From positions 1 to 55,705 of the forward strand of contig DYFO01000009.1 in NCBI GenBank assembly GCA_020725145.1: a stretch of 55,705 bases of DNA. Direction: 5' to 3'. This stretch comes from Symbiobacterium thermophilum (lineage in GTDB: Bacteria; Bacillota; Sulfobacillia; UBA995). A model generated the notes under the pieces. That model was not told where the DNA came from, did no database searches, and saw nothing but the letters and a program-made list of their open reading frames with translations. A program made the translations under genes and the position numbers. Shown one piece after another: positions 39,148 through 49,325 of this stretch (position 1 is its first letter; every line of letters begins with the position of its first letter).

Positions 39148-40483
39148 GACCTGTTCCTCCCTCAGGGGGCTCCGAGAGCCCCAGGCGTTCGAAAATCTCC
39201 CCGACCCGTTCAAGGTGTCTGCTCGGCTCGAAAGCCGCCGCCAGGCGCTCGGGCCCGAGGCGCTCGGCGATCACCGGGTCCTGTCGCACAAGCTCCCGAA
39301 AGGGACGCCCGGTCTCAAGCGACTCGCGCGCGCAGGCCTGGACGAGACGGTACGCTTCCTCGCGGCTGAGCCCGGTATCGACCAGCGCCAAGAGCACGCT
39401 CTGGGAGTGGACGATCCCCCCCGACCGCTCCAGGTTGGCGAGCATCCGCTCCGGATAGACGTGCATCCCCTCCACGACGTCCGCGAACCGGTTCACCATG
39501 TAGTCAACCAGCGTGGTGGCTCCGGGGATCACCAGGCGTTCGGCCGAGCTGTTGGAGATATCACGTTCGTGCCACAGCACCACGTTCTCCATGGCGGTCA
39601 GCGCGTATCCTCTGAGCACGCGCGCCAGGCCCGTCATCTGCTCCGAGACCACGGGGTTACGCTTGTGCGGCATCGCCGAGGAACCCTTCTGCCCGGTGGC
39701 GAAGGGTTCCTCCACCTCTCCCACTTCCGTGCGGGCAAGGCCCCGCAGATCGGTGGCGAAGCACTCGATGGCGCCGCCCAGCATGGCCAGGGTGGTCACG
39801 TATTCGGCGTGCCGGTCCCGCTGCAAGATCTGGGTGCTCACGGGTGCCGGTTCAAGGCCGAGCCGCCGGCACACGTACCGCTCCACGTGCGGGTGAACGT
39901 GGGCGTAGGTTCCCACCGCGCCCGACACCTTGCCCACGCGGACGCTTTCCCGGCAACGCGCCAGGCGCGCCCGGTGACGCCCGATCTCGGCATACCAAAC
40001 CGCCAGTTTGAGCCCGAAGGTTATGGGCTCGGCGTGCACGCCGTGCGTGCGCCCCACCATCAGGGTATCGCGGTGCTCCCGGGCCCGGCCGGCGACGGCC
40101 GCGGCCAGCCGCTCCAGCCCCTCCCGGATGACGTCAAGCGCCTCCACCATCAGCGAGGACAGGGCGGTATCCACCACGTCGTAGGAGGTCAGGCCGTAAT
40201 GGATCAGGCGGCCTTCCTCGCCCAGGCGCTCGGCCAGGGCGGTGGTGAAGGCTACGACATCATGCCTGACCTGGGTCTCCAGTTCGGCAACCCGCCGCAC
40301 GAAACCGGCGTCCACCACGAGCGCCGCTGCCTTTTGCCGAAGGCGCGCCACCTCGTCCGCGGGGAGCACACCGAGTTCCGCCCAGGCCTCGCAGGCGGCC
40401 ACTTCCACCTCCAGCCAGCGGCGGTACCGGTTTTCCTCCGACCACAGCGCCTGCATCACCGGTCGGCTGTACCGCTCCAGCAT
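39113..40483 (-). CDS. purB: Adenylosuccinate lyase (PurB)
   Basis: A 456-residue fumarase-superfamily lyase acting twice in purine synthesis (SAICAR to AICAR, adenylosuccinate to AMP). It has the signature GSSAMPHKRNPVVSEQ near 260, RTHGVHAEPITFGLKLAVW near 140 and the start MLERYSRPVMQALWSEE. The C-terminal ~20 residues after LGLSEPPEG look like a non-conserved tail, encoded partly by the 35-nt overlap with purC. Confidence 0.96.
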   Translation of the reverse strand: MLERYSRPVMQALWSEENRYRRWLEVEVAACEAWAELGVLPADEVARLRQKAAALVVDAGFVRRVAELETQVRHDVVAFTTALAERLGEEGRLIHYGLTSYDVVDTALSSLMVEALDVIREGLERLAAAVAGRAREHRDTLMVGRTHGVHAEPITFGLKLAVWYAEIGRHRARLARCRESVRVGKVSGAVGTYAHVHPHVERYVCRRLGLEPAPVSTQILQRDRHAEYVTTLAMLGGAIECFATDLRGLARTEVGEVEEPFATGQKGSSAMPHKRNPVVSEQMTGLARVLRGYALTAMENVVLWHERDISNSSAERLVIPGATTLVDYMVNRFADVVEGMHVYPERMLANLERSGGIVHSQSVLLALVDTGLSREEAYRLVQACARESLETGRPFRELVRQDPVIAERLGPERLAAAFEPSRHLERVGEIFERLGLSEPPEGGTGLDGNGEAASRG

Positions 40484-40489
40484 GGCCTC

Positions 40490-41047
40490 TCAGCTCCTGC
40501 CCGACCCTGCCTGTTCAAGGTAACCCCGGAATCCCAGCTCCTGCAGCATTGCATCACGGTCGTCCACGGAACGCGCCATCTGCTCACGGAACCGCGTCAG
40601 CTTCTGCCCAAGTCCCCGCTCGGGACGGCTCACGGCCAGGATGGCCACCGCCAGCAACGCGGCATTGCGGGCCCCGTCCACGGCCACCGTGGCCACCGGA
40701 ATGCCCGGAGGCATCTGCACCGTGGCCAGCAGCGCGTCGATGCCGCCCATCACCCCGCCTCGACCGCCGCTGAGCGGAACGCCGATCACGGGGAGAACGG
40801 TGCTGGCCGCCACCACGCCCGCGAGGTGGGCCGCCTGGCCTGCCCCGGCGATGAGCACCTCAAGTCCCCGACCGGATGCTTCCGTGGCATAGCGCCGGAC
40901 GCGTTCGGGAACGCGGTGGGCCGAGGCGATGTGAATCTCGTAGGGAACCTCAAACTCCTCAAGCGTGCGGGCCGCTTCGGACATCACCGGAAGGTCGGAA
41001 TCGCTGCCCATGAGGATGCCGACCAGGGGTGCAGTCTGCCGGTTCAA
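40490..41047 (-). CDS. purE: N5-CAIR mutase / AIR carboxylase (PurE)
   Basis: A 185-residue PurE. It shows [17 protein letters not shown], the catalytic [40 protein letters not shown] and [20 protein letters not shown]. It is class I-like in sequence. No purK is found in this otherwise complete cluster, so it may act on spontaneously formed substrate, use CO2 directly, or rely on a PurK elsewhere. The TTG start at 41047 follows GGAGGAG. Confidence 0.95.
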   Translation of the reverse strand: MNRQTAPLVGILMGSDSDLPVMSEAARTLEEFEVPYEIHIASAHRVPERVRRYATEASGRGLEVLIAGAGQAAHLAGVVAASTVLPVIGVPLSGGRGGVMGGIDALLATVQMPPGIPVATVAVDGARNAALLAVAILAVSRPERGLGQKLTRFREQMARSVDDRDAMLQELGFRGYLEQAGSGRS

Positions 41048-41104
41048 CGGCTCTCCTCCTCCCTGCTCTCAGGTCACGGAGCAAAACGGCAGGACAAACG
41101 GCTC

Positions 41105-42382
41105 TTATCCGATCAGGAAGCTCACCAACAGCATGGCCGCCAGGGCGTACAGCAAGGGGTCGATCTGGGCCGCCCTGCCCGTGGACAGCCTTATCACGAG
41201 GTAGACCAGGAACCCGTACCCTAGACCGCGCACCACCGAGAATGTCAGGGGAATGGTCAGCACCGTCACAAAGGTGGCAAACGCCTCGTCGAAGCGGTCA
41301 AGCGGCACGTCACGCAACCCCGCAGCCATCAGGTAGCCCACTGCCACCAGCGCCGGCGCTACGGCGACGCCGGGAACCAGGCCGACAAGAGGGGCAAAGA
41401 ATACGGACAGCCCAAAGAGAACCGCCACCACGACGGAGGTGAGGCCCGTGCGGCCTCCCGCCGCGATGCCTGCCGCACTCTCGGCATAGGTGGTCAACGC
41501 GCTCACTCCCAGCAGCCCACCTCCCGCCGTCGCCAACCCGTCCGCCACCAGCACCCGCTCGCGTCGCGTCTGAAAACCCCCCTGCCGCTCCAGGGCGTCG
41601 AGCGTCCCCGCCGTATCGAACAGGTCCGCCATCAGCAACGTCAGCACTACCGCCAGACCACCCAGAGTCGGCACCGCACGGAAGTCCAAGCGGCCGGAAC
41701 TGAGAAGACCGCTCACGGCGGGCAGACGAAAGACGGCCGGCGGCAGGTCCTGGGCGCCGACCAGCACCGAGAAGACGGCGGTGCCCACCACGCCGGCGAA
41801 GATCGCCCCCGGGAAGCGCCTGGCCAACAGAACTGCCGTCAGCAGGATGCCGAACCCGGCGGCGAACACCCGGGGTTCCCAGAGCGACCCCGCGGTCAGC
41901 AACGTGGCCGCGCTGGGCACCACCAGGCCTGCCTGCTGCAACCCGACCAGGGCCACCAGCAACCCGACGCCGGCTCCGACCCCACGCCGCAGGGCTGGCG
42001 GGACGGCCCCGGCCAGGCGCCCGGCCCAACCCCGCCATCCCAGTAGCGCGAGCACAAGACCGTGAACGACTACAAGACCCATTCCGGCCTGCCACGGTAA
42101 ACCGAGGGCCCCGATGACGCCGAAGGCGACGAAAGCGTTGAGCCCCATGGCAGGAGCCAGCGCCAACGGCCGGTTGGTCCAAAGCCCCATCCCGGCGGTG
42201 GCCAGGGCGGACGCAAGACAGGTACCCACCACCGCGCCTTCGAAAGGTACGCCCGCCGCGGCCAGGATGGCCGGATTGGCGAAGATGATGTAGGCCATGG
42301 ACCAGAAGGTTGCCAGACCGGCCAGCGCTTCCGCGCGCGGCGAGGTGCCGTTGCTGCTGAGCCTGAAGACGCGTTCGAGCAC
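41105..42382 (-). CDS. NCS2-family (AzgA-like) purine permease
   Basis: A 425-residue transporter with about 12 hydrophobic spans. AzgA-type NCS2 motifs are MAYIIFANPAILAAAGVPFEG near residue 30, PAMGLNAFVAFGVIG, MADLFDTAGTLDALERQGGF near 255 and STTYAESAAGI-like ALTTYAESAAGIAAGGRTGL. AzgA-family members take up hypoxanthine, adenine or guanine with protons; the exact substrate here is not shown. The GTG at 42382 follows GAGGGG. It is the first gene of the purine operon, 55 nt after the promoter and below PurR-like boxes, consistent with uptake being controlled together with synthesis. Confidence 0.9.
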   Translation of the reverse strand: MLERVFRLSSNGTSPRAEALAGLATFWSMAYIIFANPAILAAAGVPFEGAVVGTCLASALATAGMGLWTNRPLALAPAMGLNAFVAFGVIGALGLPWQAGMGLVVVHGLVLALLGWRGWAGRLAGAVPPALRRGVGAGVGLLVALVGLQQAGLVVPSAATLLTAGSLWEPRVFAAGFGILLTAVLLARRFPGAIFAGVVGTAVFSVLVGAQDLPPAVFRLPAVSGLLSSGRLDFRAVPTLGGLAVVLTLLMADLFDTAGTLDALERQGGFQTRRERVLVADGLATAGGGLLGVSALTTYAESAAGIAAGGRTGLTSVVVAVLFGLSVFFAPLVGLVPGVAVAPALVAVGYLMAAGLRDVPLDRFDEAFATFVTVLTIPLTFSVVRGLGYGFLVYLVIRLSTGRAAQIDPLLYALAAMLLVSFLIG

Positions 42383-42437
42383 GTTACCCCTCTTTCCCGG
42401 GTCCGGGGCAACATTCGGGTTTCCGACTCTCAATCCC

Positions 42438-42466
42438 ATTCTAACCGCCCTACACCCCGCTGTCAA
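42438..42466 (-). promoter_or_regulatory. Sigma-A promoter of the purine operon
   Basis: On the minus strand TTGACA (42461-42466) and TAGAAT (42438-42443) are spaced by 17 nt, close to consensus. The start of transcription would be near 42431, giving a leader of about 50 nt with no purine riboswitch fold visible. Confidence 0.85.
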
Positions 42467-42476
42467 CCGCCTAGAA

Positions 42477-42524
42477 GCGAACAATGCTCGGGTAAGGACG
42501 AGTAATTGTTCGCCGTAGGCGAAC
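42477..42524. promoter_or_regulatory. PurR-like operator: three CGAAC half-sites
   Basis: GCGAACAAT (42477-42485) and ATTGTTCGC (42505-42513) form a perfect 9-bp inverted repeat. A third half-site GGCGAAC (42518-42524) makes a second inverted repeat with GTTCGCC (42508-42514). The core CGAACAAT matches the PurBox (CCGAACWWT) bound by Bacillota PurR. The set lies just upstream of the -35 element, where PurR acts in Bacillus subtilis. Spacing between the outer CGAA cores is 27 bp, about one helical turn longer than the 16-17 bp known from B. subtilis. The inner hairpin also follows the guaA stop directly. Confidence 0.75.
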
Positions 42525-42527
42525 GGG

Positions 42528-44063
42528 CTACTCCCACTCGATGGTGGCCGGCGGCTTGGGAGTGATGTCGTAGACCACCCGGGTCACCTCGCGCACCTCG
42601 TTGACCAACCTCGCGGAGATGCGCTCAAGCAGTTCGTGGGGCAGCCTGGCCCAGTCGGCGGTCATCGCGTCCTCACTCTGGACTGCCCGGACGGCCACAA
42701 CCTGCCCGTAGCTTCGCCGATCACCCATCACCCCCACGCTTCTCACCGGTAGCAGCACCGCAAACGCCTGCCACAGGTGTCCGTACCAGCCTGCGCCCTT
42801 CACTTCCTCCGTGACGATGCGATCTGCCGCCCGCAGCACTGCCAGCCGCTTCCGCGTTATCGGCCCCAGGATGCGGACCGCCAGTCCCGGGCCCGGGAAG
42901 GGGTGACGCTCCAGCAACGCGGGGGGCAGGCCCAGCTCCGCCCCTACCCTTCGGACCTCGTCCTTGAAAAGCTCGCGCAGCGGTTCGATCAGCACCAGCC
43001 CGAAACACTCGGGCAGGCCTCCGACGTTGTGGTGCGTCTTGATGAGCGACGCCCCCTGGTGTCCGCTTTCTATGACGTCGGGGTATATTGTGCCCTGCAC
43101 CAGGAAATCCACTTGTCCCAGGCGGGAGGCTTCCTCCTCGAACACGCGGATGAAGGTCTCGCCGATGATCTTGCGCTTGCGCTCGGGGTCGGCCACTCCC
43201 TTGAGCGCACGCAGGAACCGCTCCTCGGCGTCCACCACCACCAGGCGCATGCCCTGGCGCCCTTGAAACGTCCGGACGACCTCGGCGTCCTCCCCTTCGC
43301 GGAGCAGACCGTGGCGCACGAAGATGCACGTCAGGCGTTCACCTATGGCCCGGGCGACCAGGGTCGCGGCCACCGCCGAGTCAACCCCGCCGGAGAGGGC
43401 GGCCACCGCCCGGCCGTCGCCGACGCGTGCGGCGATCTCCGTCACGCTGTCCTCGATGAAGGACGATACCGTCCAGTCGCCCCGGCAGCCGGCGATGCCC
43501 AGGAGGAAGTTCGCAAGCAGCTTCCTGCCGCCGGGAGTGTGGGCGACCTCGGGGTGGAACTGCACTCCGTACAGCCCACGGGTGGCGTCGGCCATCACCG
43601 CCACCGGCGTGTTCGCGGTCCTCGCCAGCACGTCGAACCCCGGGGGAGGCTTCTCGACCAGGTCACCGTGGCTCATCCAGACGCGTTGCGCGGGCGCAAA
43701 ACCTTCCAGCAGCGGGGAGGATCCCACAAGCTCGAGGACGGCACCCCCGTACTCCCCGTGCCGCCCTTCGCCGACCACCCCGCCCAGCATGTAGGCCATA
43801 AGCTGCATACCGTAGCAGATCCCCAGCACCGGGATACCGGCCTCGAACACGGCGGGGTCGACCCGGGGAGCTCCCGGTGCGTACACGCTGGCGGGACCTC
43901 CGGTCAGGATGATGGCCTGCGGGCGGCGGGCAACGATCTCCGTCCAGGGGGTATCGTGATGGAACACCTCACAGTAAACCCCGCTCTCCCTCACCCGGCG
44001 GGCGATGAGCTGGTTGTACTGCGCTCCGAAATCGATGATCGCCACAAGCTCCCTGTGCTTCAC
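42528..44063 (-). CDS. guaA: GMP synthase (GuaA)
   Basis: A 511-residue glutamine-hydrolysing GMP synthase converting XMP to GMP. The N-terminal amidotransferase has [18 protein letters not shown], the nucleophile in [15 protein letters not shown] and QFHPEVAHT. The ATP pyrophosphatase domain has [14 protein letters not shown], and the C-terminus has the invariant [18 protein letters not shown]. The GTG at 44063 overlaps the hpt stop (GTGA). Confidence 0.97.
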   Translation of the reverse strand: MKHRELVAIIDFGAQYNQLIARRVRESGVYCEVFHHDTPWTEIVARRPQAIILTGGPASVYAPGAPRVDPAVFEAGIPVLGICYGMQLMAYMLGGVVGEGRHGEYGGAVLELVGSSPLLEGFAPAQRVWMSHGDLVEKPPPGFDVLARTANTPVAVMADATRGLYGVQFHPEVAHTPGGRKLLANFLLGIAGCRGDWTVSSFIEDSVTEIAARVGDGRAVAALSGGVDSAVAATLVARAIGERLTCIFVRHGLLREGEDAEVVRTFQGRQGMRLVVVDAEERFLRALKGVADPERKRKIIGETFIRVFEEEASRLGQVDFLVQGTIYPDVIESGHQGASLIKTHHNVGGLPECFGLVLIEPLRELFKDEVRRVGAELGLPPALLERHPFPGPGLAVRILGPITRKRLAVLRAADRIVTEEVKGAGWYGHLWQAFAVLLPVRSVGVMGDRRSYGQVVAVRAVQSEDAMTADWARLPHELLERISARLVNEVREVTRVVYDITPKPPATIEWE

Positions 44064-44617
44064 GGCGCTCCCTCCCCGGGATCCCTGTGCCCTTTCAGTG
44101 CCCACAGGTGGGGCAGATTGCGGTGCCGGCCCGCGTGGTCCAGCCCGTAGCCGACCACGAAGACGTTGGGAACCGTGAATCCCACGTAGTCCAGGGCCAC
44201 CGGTACCCTGCGGCACTCCGATTTATCGAGCAACACGCAGGTCCGCAGGCTACCCGGACCGCGCTCCCGCAGCAGTCTTACCAGGTAGCTCAGCGTCAGA
44301 CCGCTGTCCACGATGTCCTCCACCAGGAGCACGTCGCGCCCCGCGACCTCCGCATCGAGATCCTTGAGGATACGGACCACTCCAGAGGTTACGGTGGACC
44401 GCCCGTAGCTCGAAACCGCCAGGAAATCGATGGCTGTGGGAACGGTCAGCGCTCGTGCCAGGTCGGCCAGGAAAACGAAGGCTCCCGTGAGTACGCCCAC
44501 CAGCAGCAGGTCCTTGCCGGCGTAGTCACGGGAGATCGACCGGGCCAACTCGTCTACCCGGGAAGCGATCTGTTCGGCGGTGAGCAGGATGCTCCCACGC
44601 GGCACGCCCAAAGCCAC
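44060..44617 (-). CDS. hpt: Hypoxanthine-guanine phosphoribosyltransferase
   Basis: A 185-residue type I phosphoribosyltransferase for purine salvage. The PRPP-binding motif is [18 protein letters not shown], preceded by [20 protein letters not shown], and the base-binding end has [18 protein letters not shown]. In translational coupling with guaA it gives a salvage-to-GMP pair upstream of the de novo operon. Confidence 0.95.
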   Translation of the reverse strand: MALGVPRGSILLTAEQIASRVDELARSISRDYAGKDLLLVGVLTGAFVFLADLARALTVPTAIDFLAVSSYGRSTVTSGVVRILKDLDAEVAGRDVLLVEDIVDSGLTLSYLVRLLRERGPGSLRTCVLLDKSECRRVPVALDYVGFTVPNVFVVGYGLDHAGRHRNLPHLWALKGHRDPGEGAP

Positions 44618-44668
44618 TCCCCGTCGTCTCCTTTCGCCTCACCTGCCGTCGGCCCCTGCGGCGCCGCC

Positions 44669-45358
44669 TCAGTGGTGTCCCCCTCCGACAAGCAGCCTGA
44701 CCACTTTGCCATGCCCGCGGCGTTCCGCGCGCTCCGCGGCGGTGCCGCCGCTTGCGTCCCTGGCGGTAGGCTTGGCCCCCGCGGCCAACAGCATTCGCAC
44801 TACGGCGACATGTCCCTCCTCTGCCGCCAGGTGCAGGGGTGTACTTCCCTCGGTGTCGCGGGCGTTCACCCTGGCCCCGTAATCCACCAGCACATCAGCG
44901 CATTCGACATGTCCCCGCGCCGACGCCAGATGCAGGGGCGTTCGGCCGTCTGCCCCCCTGGCGTTGACATCCGCCCCGCTCGCGAGTAACACGCGAGCCG
45001 TGTCGGCGTGGTTGCCCTCCGCCGCGCCGTGCAGCGGCGTCCACTGGCGCCCGTCGCGTGCCTGCACACGCGCCCCGCCCTCAAGCAGCAGGCGCACTAT
45101 CTCGGTTTCACCCGCGCGGGCCGCCAGGTGCAACGGCGTCTCGCCGGAAGCGCTCTTGGCATTGACCCTGGCGCCGTTGGCCAGGAGCAACCTCACCACC
45201 TCAACGCGTTCCCGCCTTGCCCCTACCGCCAGGTGCAAGGGCAGCAGGTCTCCCTCCTGGCCCGCGTTGGGATCGGCACCCAGCCGCAGCATGTCCTGCA
45301 CGGCGGCGGGATCACCAACCTCCGCAGCGTTGCGGAGCTGCTCGTCCACCGGCCTCAT
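44669..45358 (-). CDS. Ankyrin-repeat protein
   Basis: A 229-residue protein made almost wholly of six to seven ankyrin repeats of about 33 residues. Units such as GETPLHLAARAGETEIVRLL, DGRTPLHLASARGHVECADV and GSTPLHLAAEEGHVAVVRML are regular. No signal peptide, membrane span or enzymatic domain is visible, so it is probably a cytoplasmic protein-binding scaffold. It lies 6 nt after nadC and about 50 nt before hpt. Partner and function unknown. Confidence 0.92.
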   Translation of the reverse strand: MRPVDEQLRNAAEVGDPAAVQDMLRLGADPNAGQEGDLLPLHLAVGARRERVEVVRLLLANGARVNAKSASGETPLHLAARAGETEIVRLLLEGGARVQARDGRQWTPLHGAAEGNHADTARVLLASGADVNARGADGRTPLHLASARGHVECADVLVDYGARVNARDTEGSTPLHLAAEEGHVAVVRMLLAAGAKPTARDASGGTAAERAERRGHGKVVRLLVGGGHH

Positions 45359-45364
45359 GCCCTT

Positions 45365-46231
45365 TCACCTCACCTCGGCAGGTTGTGGGGTGAAGCTCTC
45401 TGGTTCAAGCTCCAGACTCATGTCCAGCGAGGGAGCCCGCGTGGTCAGGTAGCCCAGCGAGATGTAGTTGACTCCCGTCGCCGCCACTGCCGGCAGGTCC
45501 TGGAGGCGAATGCCCCCGGAGGCCTCCAGCGGTACCCTGCCCGCGACGCGCCGGACCGCCTCCGCCATGGTCGCAACATCCATGTTGTCCAGCATGACGA
45601 GATCGACCCCCGACGCGACGGCTTCTTCCAGTTCGTCGAGCGTCTCCACTTCCACCTCGATACGCACCGCCGGACCGGAGTTCGCCCGAACTCTTCTCAC
45701 CGCCTCGGTGATGCTCCCCGCCGCACGCCGGTGATTGTCCTTGATCAGCGCCATGGAGCCCAGATCGTAGCGGTGATTCAACCCTCCACCCACCCGGACG
45801 GCATAACGCTCCAATGCCCGCAGCGTGGGGGTGGTCTTGCGGGTGTCGAGGATGCGCACCCCGTAGGCCACCACCGCCTCCACCGCCTCGCGGGTGACGG
45901 TGGCGATGCCGGACAGGCGCTGAAGGAAGTTGAGAGCTACTCTCTCCGCCTGCAGTATGCCGGCCACCGGTCCCTCAACCGCCGCCACCGGACACGCGGG
46001 CGGTACCCGGTCACCTTCCGCCACCAGCGGGTTGAACCGGATGTCGGCATCGGCCATCCCAAACACGCATTCGGCAACGGGCAGGCCGGCAACCACCCCG
46101 CCGCTACGGCAAACGACGGTCGCCCTGCCGGACATGCCCGGAGGTACGATGGCCAGCGTGGTGAGGTCCCCCTGGCCCCAGTCCTCCCGCAAAGCTCGTT
46201 TCACGAGGCCTGTAACCACCAGGGGGTGCAC
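45365..46231 (-). CDS. nadC: Nicotinate-nucleotide pyrophosphorylase (NadC)
   Basis: A 288-residue quinolinate phosphoribosyltransferase forming nicotinate mononucleotide. Family segments are REDWGQGDLTTLAIVP, LNFLQRLSGIATVT, ILDTRKTTPTLRALERYAVRVGG (with substrate-binding Arg/Lys; given here in part), HRYDLGSMALIKDNH and LEASGGIRL. The GTG at 46231 follows GGAGGCTGA, 4 nt after nadA. Confidence 0.95.
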   Translation of the reverse strand: MHPLVVTGLVKRALREDWGQGDLTTLAIVPPGMSGRATVVCRSGGVVAGLPVAECVFGMADADIRFNPLVAEGDRVPPACPVAAVEGPVAGILQAERVALNFLQRLSGIATVTREAVEAVVAYGVRILDTRKTTPTLRALERYAVRVGGGLNHRYDLGSMALIKDNHRRAAGSITEAVRRVRANSGPAVRIEVEVETLDELEEAVASGVDLVMLDNMDVATMAEAVRRVAGRVPLEASGGIRLQDLPAVAATGVNYISLGYLTTRAPSLDMSLELEPESFTPQPAEVR

Positions 46232-46235
46232 GGCG

Positions 46236-47159
46236 TCAGCCTCCCTCGCGGCGGCGGCCCAACTCGAGCATGCGTTCAAGGGCACGACGTGCGCGGGTCG
46301 CCACCTCCGGGGGAACCTCTATGCGTGGCTCAAGGTCCCGCAGCGCCCGGGCCACCCCCGCGAGATCGGTGTATTTCATGGTCGGGCACCACAGCGACGC
46401 CGAAAGCAGATGGAATTCCTTGTCGGGGTTCTCCCGGCGCATACGGTGAAGGATGCCGGCTTCGGTGCCGATGACGAACCGGCGTGCCTCATGAGTGCGT
46501 ACATACTGGAGCATGCCGCCGGTGCCCAGCACGGCATCGGCCCGCTCGGCGACGGCCGGCGGGACCTCAGGATGAACCACGATCGGCGCGTCAGGGTGCT
46601 CGCGGCGGGCGGTGCGCACGTCGTCCACCCGCACGGCATTGTGCGCGCGACAGGTGCCGTTCCAGGTGATCAGGCGCTTGCGGGTGTGGCGGGCTACGAA
46701 GTTGCCGAGGTTGGCATCGGGGACGAAGATGACTTCGTCTTCGGCCAAGGCCTCGATCACCCGCAAGGCGTTGGCCGAAGTCACGCACAGGTCGGCCTCC
46801 GCCTTGACCGCCGCCGAGGTGTTCACGTAGGCCACCACCGCCGCCCGCGGATGCCTGGCACGAAGGGCCCTGACATCCTCGGGTGACACGGTGTCGGCCA
46901 ACGGGCAACCTGCCCGCAGGTCGGGCAGCACCACCGTGCGGCCCGGGGCCAGCAGGGCGGCCGCTTCGGCCATGAAGTGAACGCCGCAAAAGACGATCAC
47001 TTCGGCATCAGTCTGCGAGGCCAGGGCACTGAGCTCGAACGAATCCCCGACGTAGTCTGCGATGTCCTGGACGGGCGCAGGCTGGTAGTTGTGAGCGACG
47101 ATCACCGCGCGGCGGCGTCGTCGGAGGGCCGCTATTTCCTCGTCAACACTCAGGTCCAC
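46236..47159 (-). CDS. nadA: Quinolinate synthase (NadA)
   Basis: A 307-residue 4Fe-4S enzyme condensing iminoaspartate with DHAP. The three cluster cysteines can be assigned to Cys85 (RAGCPLAD), Cys170 (WNGTCRAHN) and Cys258 (ASLWCPTMKY). The conserved AHNYQPAPVQDIADYVGDS opens the protein. The GTG start follows GGGGGAGG. nadC follows immediately. nadB (L-aspartate oxidase), usually in this operon, is absent here. Confidence 0.96.
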   Translation of the reverse strand: MDLSVDEEIAALRRRRRAVIVAHNYQPAPVQDIADYVGDSFELSALASQTDAEVIVFCGVHFMAEAAALLAPGRTVVLPDLRAGCPLADTVSPEDVRALRARHPRAAVVAYVNTSAAVKAEADLCVTSANALRVIEALAEDEVIFVPDANLGNFVARHTRKRLITWNGTCRAHNAVRVDDVRTARREHPDAPIVVHPEVPPAVAERADAVLGTGGMLQYVRTHEARRFVIGTEAGILHRMRRENPDKEFHLLSASLWCPTMKYTDLAGVARALRDLEPRIEVPPEVATRARRALERMLELGRRREGG

Positions 47160-47183
47160 TGGCGCCTCCCCCGTGCACAGGCG

Positions 47184-47212
47184 GGGAGGGACCTTGATGC
47201 CTGGTCCCTCCC
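47184..47212. terminator. Hairpin between groEL and nadA
   Basis: A perfect 10-bp inverted repeat (GGGAGGGACC/GGTCCCTCCC) with a 9-nt loop lies between the groEL stop and the nadA start. On the minus strand no T-run follows, so it may be a weak or factor-dependent terminator, an RNA-processing site or an mRNA 3' stabiliser. Confidence 0.45.
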
Positions 47213-47243
47213 GCGCTGGGCTGTCCTTCCGGGCAAGCGATCA

Positions 47244-48851
<1,608 letters not shown>

Positions 48852-48905
48852 CTACCCTGACCTCCTCTCCTGCCGGACGGCTACCGGCAAGCTCGCCCTG
48901 CCATC

Positions 48906-49199
48906 TCACGGCAAAACGGCCAGCACGTCGCTCTCCCGAAGGATCAGGTACTCCTTGCCTTCTATCTTGATCTCGGTACCCGCGTACTTGGAGTAGATCA
49001 CGACGTCCCCCACCTTAACCTCCAGGGGGATCCGCTTGCCCTCGTCGTCGTAGCGCCCCGGACCTACCGCCAGCACCTTGCCGCGCTGGGGCCGTTCCTT
49101 GGCGGTGTCGGGCAGGACGATCCCGCCCCGGGTCTTCTCTTCCTCCTCCAGGGCTTCGACGACCATCCGGTCTTCGAGGGGCTTGACCTTGACCGTCAT
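48906..49199 (-). CDS. groES: Co-chaperonin GroES
   Basis: A 97-residue Hsp10. It has [20 protein letters not shown], the mobile loop [18 protein letters not shown], and [19 protein letters not shown]. It caps the GroEL cavity. Transcription starts at a CIRCE-containing promoter just upstream. Confidence 0.98.
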   Translation of the reverse strand: MTVKVKPLEDRMVVEALEEEEKTRGGIVLPDTAKERPQRGKVLAVGPGRYDDEGKRIPLEVKVGDVVIYSKYAGTEIKIEGKEYLILRESDVLAVLP

Positions 49200-49231
49200 C
49201 AGCTACCTCCTCCTGTGCAGCCGGTACGCTA

Positions 49232-49258
49232 TTAGCACTCTTTGGAGGCGAGTGCTAA
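49232..49258. promoter_or_regulatory. CIRCE element (HrcA operator)
   Basis: TTAGCACTC, a 9-nt spacer and GAGTGCTAA form a perfect copy of the CIRCE consensus. It covers the predicted transcription start and leader of groES-groEL. HrcA bound here would repress the operon until heat shock. hrcA itself is not in the window. Confidence 0.97.
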
Positions 49259-49262
49259 AACT

Positions 49263-49292
49263 ATAATAAGTGGCTCCGGGCGGCCAAGTCAA
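49263..49292 (-). promoter_or_regulatory. Sigma-A promoter of groES-groEL
   Basis: On the minus strand TTGACT (49287-49292) and TATTAT (49263-49268) are spaced by 18 nt, directly upstream of the CIRCE element. This is the normal vegetative promoter architecture for HrcA-controlled chaperonin operons. Confidence 0.8.
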
Positions 49293-49325
49293 CCCCTGTC
49301 AGGCAAAAACACGCGATCCGGTCGC

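Noticed and set aside
39215-41224. 669-codon plus-strand frame opposite purB and purE
   Set aside because: Same cause: it crosses two known genes and an intergenic gap, with no recognisable protein.
42383-42437. Purine or PRPP riboswitch in the purine operon leader
   Set aside because: The leader is only about 50 nt and shows no purine aptamer core; control is better explained by the PurR-like boxes.
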